A stretch of DNA of 9,812 nt from an uncultured Micrococcales bacterium (lineage in GTDB: Bacteria; Actinomycetota; Actinomycetes; Actinomycetales; Microbacteriaceae). The DNA is taken from NCBI GenBank assembly GCA_903831585.1, contig CAIKYE010000090.1, positions 1 through 9,812 on the forward strand, in the 5' to 3' direction. Numbering within the stretch: position 1 is the stretch's first letter; every line of letters starts with the position of its first letter. The notes under the pieces were generated by a model. It was not told where the DNA came from, did not search any database, and saw only the letters and a program-made list of their open reading frames with translations. Below are positions 5,708 to 9,812 of the stretch, in pieces. A program made the position numbers and the translations under genes.

Positions 5708-8700
5708 GCACAAAGTCGGCGCAAACCAGGTTTCGCGCGCCATGGGCAGCAAATACGACCTCACTCCAGAGCAGGTTGACGCCGTCGAGAACGCCTCGGT
5801 GACTCAGCCCTCACTAGTCGTCGCCGGCGCTGGCTCAGGTAAGACCGAGCTAATGTCGGTTCGCGTGCCCTGGCTGGTGGCCAACGGTTACGCCCTGCCC
5901 GAGCAAATTCTTGGCCTAACGTTTACCCGCAAGGCCGCAGCAGAACTCTCAAAGCGCGTCTTTGAGAGCCTAGTTAAGTTGCGAGATTTCAGCGGGCTCT
6001 GGCCAGAAACCCTTCCGATAGATTTCACTCCGCCAACGATCAGCACCTACAACTCCTATGCCAACACGATCTTTCGCGACTTTGCTCTTCAGCTGGGATA
6101 CGAGGCAGACGCGATTCAGTTAACCGATGCCACGCAATTTCAACTTGCGCGAAAGTTTCTCTTTGAGAATGCATCAGACATCGCACCAGAAATTCTTGAA
6201 CTGGATTTCAATCCTGAAACCCTAATCAAGAGCGTTGTCGAGATGTCTCAGAGTATGACCGAGAACCTGGTTACCAGCGAACAGACCACAACTTTTCTAA
6301 CCGCAAACATCGAACACCTAGAATCGCTCGTGAAGCAAGCTGGCGAGGGGATTGACGAGAAGGCCGCTAAAGAAGCACTCGCACTTCCAGAAAAACTTCG
6401 AAAGACCAGAGTCACGGCAATTTTGGCCGAGGCATTTTTGCACTACAAACTTCGCGAAGGAAAAATCGACTACTCCGATCAGGTCGGCTTAGCCGAGCGC
6501 GCGGTTCGTGAGCTACCCGAGGTTGCTATTCGTGAACGTGCAACCTTCAAGCAGGTGTTGCTCGACGAATATCAAGACACCTCATATCTGCAAACCCGCT
6601 TGCTCGCCGGCCTGTTCAAAGACCACTCGGTCTTTGCAGTTGGCGACCCAAACCAGAGCATCTATGGTTGGCGCGGTGCCAGCGCTTCGAACCTCAGCGA
6701 ATTCGAAAGTGATTTCAGTTCGAAGTCGATAGAGCAGTTCAAGCTCAGCACCAGCTGGCGCAACCCATCCGGAGTTTTGAACCTCGCCAATCACCTAGCC
6801 TCTCCACTGGCTCAACCCCCCTCTTATCTGAGCGAAGAGGTTGCAACCATCGTCTCGAAACTCAAGGTGGTCACCCTAGAACCCTCGCCGACAGCGGGTG
6901 TTGGCCAGGTAGACATCAGCTTTGAGCAGAACCTCAACGCAGAGATCGCCCAAGTCGCCAAGTGGTTCAACGAGCGATTCGCCGAACCTTCGCTAAATGA
7001 CAGTGGCGGGCAAACTGCAGCGCTCTTGCTTAGCAAACGCGCGCACATGCAAAAGTTCGTTAGGGGTCTTCAAGAGGCCGGGCTCGAAGTTGAAGTGGTT
7101 GGCATCGGTGGACTGCTCGAGATGCCTGAAGTTGCCGACATTCGGTCTGCTCTCGCTGTTCTGGTTAATCCAGATTCTGGAACCGAACTAATTCGTCTGC
7201 TCACTGGCGCTCGCTTCAGAATCGGTGCGAGAGACATCAACGAACTATACAAAATGGCGAAGAAGCTAACTCGTCGTATTCGAGACAACAATCAGAAACT
7301 CCTAGCGGGCACAGAGGAAGAAGCAATCTCGATTGTCGATGCTCTCGATCGCCTAACCGAAGACAAAGAGCTCGTGAGTCACGGCATTAGCGAGCAGGGT
7401 TTAGCGCGCATGAAAGAAGCAGGCAAGTTGTTTGCCGCGATGCGCACCCGAATCGGTCTTCCACTGCCCGAGTTGGTTCGCGCCATCGTCTCAGAGCTGT
7501 GGCTCGATATTGAATTGATGGCTAATCCGTCGAGACGTCATCCGCTAATTCACGTAAACGAATTTGTATCTGTGGTTGCGAACTTTGCCGCCGGAAACAA
7601 TGCCGCTTCGGTCTCCAACCTGCTCGAATATCTCAATTTTGCAGCCGAACGTGAGCGGCTCGAAGCTCCACGCGCAAAGCCACAGAATAAAGTGATTCAG
7701 GTCTTAACCATTCACGGATCAAAGGGTCTCGAGTGGGACTACGTTGCGATACCGCGAATGGTCAACGGAGAACTTCCGACCGGCCCACCACCTGGAATTG
7801 GTTACTACGGCTGGCTCGCAACCGGCAAGTTGCCCTACGCGCTAAGAGGAGACCACCGCACGCTTCCGTCGGCTGACCTTCTGAGCGCAATATCGGCTAA
7901 CCAAGTGACAGACATCGTCGATGCCTACAAAGAAGGCGTCAAAGAGCACGAAGCAGCCGAAGATCGACGCGTTATGTATGTTGGCATAACTCGCCCCCGG
8001 CATGCGCTTCTGCTCTCTGGCAGCTACTGGAAGCCGACCGCAGCCACAAAGGCGCCGCGTGCTTCTAAGCCATCTGACTACCTGATTGAGGTTCTCGGTT
8101 GCGCAGGTTCGCCAGTTGAGGCAGGTTACGAACTGCCAGCTCAGGAATCGAAGGTTCCCGAATTACAAAAAGCCGATGAGATTGAGATCTGGCCTAGGCC
8201 GGTCTTCGGAAAGAAGACCGCCGAGCGCGTGGTCGCAGCGGCGCAGGCTGTTGTGGCGGCCACAGGCAAGGTTGTTGCCGCGACGAGCAGCAATTCACAG
8301 ACAGACGAGCTCATCACCAGGCTGCTTCAAGAGCGCGAATTACAAAAGTCTCAGGTGAATCTGATCGACTTTCCGGTTCGAATTCCGGCATCTCGATTCA
8401 AGGAGTTTCTAGAAGACCTGGCCGGTGTCGCCGACAGCATGCTTCGACCGATGCCAACTCAACCTTTTGCGCAGTCGCGACGAGGCAACCTGTTTCACGC
8501 CTGGGTCGAAAAGAAGTTTGCTCCGAGCGGTGCACTAATTGAAGAAGAGACCATCGAGCTCGAAGACGAAGAAGACTTCTTCACAATCGAAGAGTTGCAG
8601 GCAAACTTTCAGGCCTCGAGATTCGCAAACTTGGTTCCAGAGTCAGTCGAGCAAGAGATCCAGTTGACCATCGGCCAGAACACGTTCATCTGCAAGATGG

Positions 8701-8972
8701 ATGCGATTTATGCGACAGAAGACGGTGTGCAGATTGTTGACTGGAAAACCAACAAGCCACCGACCGAAGCCGGCGATCTCTATCGTCGCTCTCTTCAGTT
8801 GGCGCTTTACCGGTTGGCATACTCGGAGTTCACCGGAATGCCAATTGAAAAAGTTCAGGCCAGTTTCTTCTTTGTCGGCGAAGGCGAAGAGTTGACGCCA
8901 GAGGTAATTCTCGGTCGCGAAGAGATTCTCAGCGAGTGGAAGAAAGTTCTAGAGCAACTGGTCGAAGACTAG
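5697..8972 (+). CDS. adnB: AdnB subunit of the AdnAB helicase-nuclease, lead 3'-5' motor
   Basis: Partner of AdnA; in mycobacteria AdnB tracks along the 3' strand and drives unwinding. It has 1091 aa, almost the length of mycobacterial AdnB (about 1095). The UvrD-type motor is intact: YDLTPEQ (20-26), Walker A AGAGSGKT (43-50, Lys49), TFTRKAA motif Ia (about 75-81), DEYQD (290-294), GDPNQSIYGWRGA (316-328), TSWRN (352-356, Arg355), IHGSKGLEWD (672-681) and EDRRVMYVGITR (755-766). The C-terminal RecB-like nuclease has His934, Asp1002, Asp1015-Trp-Lys1017 and Gln1034/Tyr1038, so it should be active. An Ala/Val-rich repetitive segment (845-863) lies in the linker between motor and nuclease. The ATG overlaps the adnA stop by 11 bp and has AGGTGA upstream; Met16 is a weaker alternative start. 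The stop shares CTAG with the convergent phosphotransferase-fold gene. Confidence 0.95.
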   Translation: MESKHKVGANQVSRAMGSKYDLTPEQVDAVENASVTQPSLVVAGAGSGKTELMSVRVPWLVANGYALPEQILGLTFTRKAAAELSKRVFESLVKLRDFSGLWPETLPIDFTPPTISTYNSYANTIFRDFALQLGYEADAIQLTDATQFQLARKFLFENASDIAPEILELDFNPETLIKSVVEMSQSMTENLVTSEQTTTFLTANIEHLESLVKQAGEGIDEKAAKEALALPEKLRKTRVTAILAEAFLHYKLREGKIDYSDQVGLAERAVRELPEVAIRERATFKQVLLDEYQDTSYLQTRLLAGLFKDHSVFAVGDPNQSIYGWRGASASNLSEFESDFSSKSIEQFKLSTSWRNPSGVLNLANHLASPLAQPPSYLSEEVATIVSKLKVVTLEPSPTAGVGQVDISFEQNLNAEIAQVAKWFNERFAEPSLNDSGGQTAALLLSKRAHMQKFVRGLQEAGLEVEVVGIGGLLEMPEVADIRSALAVLVNPDSGTELIRLLTGARFRIGARDINELYKMAKKLTRRIRDNNQKLLAGTEEEAISIVDALDRLTEDKELVSHGISEQGLARMKEAGKLFAAMRTRIGLPLPELVRAIVSELWLDIELMANPSRRHPLIHVNEFVSVVANFAAGNNAASVSNLLEYLNFAAERERLEAPRAKPQNKVIQVLTIHGSKGLEWDYVAIPRMVNGELPTGPPPGIGYYGWLATGKLPYALRGDHRTLPSADLLSAISANQVTDIVDAYKEGVKEHEAAEDRRVMYVGITRPRHALLLSGSYWKPTAATKAPRASKPSDYLIEVLGCAGSPVEAGYELPAQESKVPELQKADEIEIWPRPVFGKKTAERVVAAAQAVVAATGKVVAATSSNSQTDELITRLLQERELQKSQVNLIDFPVRIPASRFKEFLEDLAGVADSMLRPMPTQPFAQSRRGNLFHAWVEKKFAPSGALIEEETIELEDEEDFFTIEELQANFQASRFANLVPESVEQEIQLTIGQNTFICKMDAIYATEDGVQIVDWKTNKPPTEAGDLYRRSLQLALYRLAYSEFTGMPIEKVQASFFFVGEGEELTPEVILGREEILSEWKKVLEQLVED
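8200..8220 (+). repeat. Perfect 8-bp inverted repeat with 5-nt loop inside adnB
   Basis: CGGTCTTC (8200-8207) and GAAGACCG (8213-8220) are exact reverse complements around the loop GGAAA. It is preceded at once by the 10-bp palindrome GGCCTAGGCC (8191-8200). It lies in the codons for the linker between the AdnB motor and nuclease domains. There is no T-run after it, so it is not a typical terminator. Confidence 0.5.
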
Positions 8973-9812
8973 AAGAGGTCTTTGTCGTTGACTTCTTCAG
9001 CATCAACAATGTCAATCGGCTTAGTTGCAACAGCAGAATCGAAATCGTCCTGCGGCTCGGCCGGTAGGTCTTGCTCAATAAAGCTGATGCTCTCGACGAT
9101 GTTCAGCGTTGCAGCCGCGGCTACAGCAGAGGCGGTTAGCGGTTGCAGCTGCCCTTCGGCCGCTGACTCGGCCATTGCCTGAAGTCCCGAAATGGCTTCT
9201 TCGACTATTGCGGTGTCCTTGATTGCGTATCCGTGAAGCAACCATCTGACCCACTCGAGTTCTGCATAGAGCACTGCCCGCTTGGCGATGTTGCCGTCGG
9301 CGGCAGGTCTGCTCAACTGGTAGTTCAGCAGGATGGCTTCGAATAGTTCGGGTGCTTCGTTAGCCAACCAACCAAAATCAAGCGCAGGGTCACCGAGCTG
9401 AACTTTTCTCCAGTCGATGATGCCGCTGACTTCTCCGCCTCGCTCGAGAACCGTATCGAATGCCAGAGATGCGTGCACCACAACCGGTTGATATTTGAAA
9501 AGCGAAACGTCAGCGAGTGCGTCTTCCCAGCGCTGAAGCAAAACTGGAGGAACCTGACCGCTCTGCATTGCTCGATCGAGTTCGGCGACCCTGAACCTGA
9601 TGTTCTCTGCAGGGCTGAATTCTGAAAGGCCGTTGTTCTGGACGAGTTCGATTGGCAGTGCGTGAATCGTCGAAATTGCCTTGGCGATGCTCTGTGTGAT
9701 TGAGCTGGCTGCACTCACTCGGCGAGTGTCGATTGGGTTGCCGTGCACATATTTGAAAACCAAAACTCGGTTGCCGCTGCTCAGGTCACGAGTTTCGCCT
9801 ACGGCCTGGGGA
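8969..9812 (-). CDS. Phosphotransferase (APH)-fold protein with altered catalytic loop, N-terminus cut by window edge
   Basis: The last 280 residues of an aminoglycoside-phosphotransferase/kinase-like protein; the frame is open to the right edge and the N-terminal lobe is mostly missing. Visible family features are the hinge strand VLVFKYVHG (about residues 16-24 of this fragment), the helix AIAKAISTIHAL-like region (about 42-54), the Mg-binding IIDW (Asp133) and GDPALDFGWL (about 139-148). The catalytic HGDxxxxN loop reads H113-A-S-L-A-F-D-T, so the base Asp is Ser115 and the metal-binding Asn is Thr; ordinary kinase activity is doubtful. The C-terminus has an Ala-rich stretch and then an acidic tail ending NDKDLF. 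Genes of this type follow adnB in Microbacteriaceae and are often labelled macrolide 2'-phosphotransferase, but resistance is not supported here. Its TAG overlaps the adnB TAG. Confidence 0.85.
   Translation of the reverse strand, partial: PQAVGETRDLSSGNRVLVFKYVHGNPIDTRRVSAASSITQSIAKAISTIHALPIELVQNNGLSEFSPAENIRFRVAELDRAMQSGQVPPVLLQRWEDALADVSLFKYQPVVVHASLAFDTVLERGGEVSGIIDWRKVQLGDPALDFGWLANEAPELFEAILLNYQLSRPAADGNIAKRAVLYAELEWVRWLLHGYAIKDTAIVEEAISGLQAMAESAAEGQLQPLTASAVAAAATLNIVESISFIEQDLPAEPQDDFDSAVATKPIDIVDAEEVNDKDLF

Noticed and set aside
8570..8584. GAAGAA/TTCTTC inverted repeat in adnB
   Set aside because: It is explained by acidic and Phe codons (EEDFF). The arms are low complexity and the loop is only 3 nt.

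Overview
The window looks like chromosomal DNA of an actinobacterium, most likely a compact-genome member of the Microbacteriaceae. The reasons are the gene order (DEAD-box helicase, ferritin-like protein, DUF3107, adnA, adnB, all near each other in the mycobacterial Rv3201c-Rv3211 region as I recall it), the actinobacteria-specific AdnAB helicase-nuclease, the moderately high GC third positions, and the very tight packing. Neighbouring genes share start and stop codons, two convergent pairs overlap at their 3' ends, and the only real intergenic spaces are about 100 and 65 bases. The family placement is inference; no marker gene or rRNA is present.

Layout. Bases 1-1086 (minus) are the first 362 codons of a DEAD-box RNA helicase whose C-terminus lies beyond the left edge. 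A 102-base divergent intergenic region follows. Bases 1189-1962 (plus) encode a ferritin-like-fold protein. Its 3' end overlaps that of a minus-strand pair, a three-helix membrane protein (1951-2202) downstream of a DUF3107 protein (2202-2426). A 65-base divergent region (2427-2491) carrying a 14-bp perfect palindrome separates DUF3107 from the adnA-adnB operon (2492-5707 and 5697-8972, plus), which fills about two thirds of the window. At the right edge is a minus-strand phosphotransferase-fold gene (8969-9812, N-terminus missing) whose stop codon shares the palindrome CTAG with the adnB stop.

How the genes work together. AdnA and AdnB are expected to form the heterodimeric motor-nuclease that resects DNA double-strand breaks for recombination. 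AdnB has every superfamily 1 helicase motif intact, while AdnA keeps Walker A but has lost key residues in motifs II, III, IV and VI. Both nuclease sites look complete. The other genes are conserved neighbours without a demonstrated functional link to AdnAB.

No mobile element, CRISPR array, tRNA or rRNA was seen, and no wholly new system was found. The observations most worth checking are: loss of one of the four expected iron-sulfur cysteines in AdnA; a degenerate AdnA motor; a phosphotransferase-fold protein lacking the catalytic aspartate; two plus-strand genes with the same TATTCT-7 nt-ATG arrangement typical of leaderless transcripts; and the palindrome between the two divergent promoters upstream of adnA.
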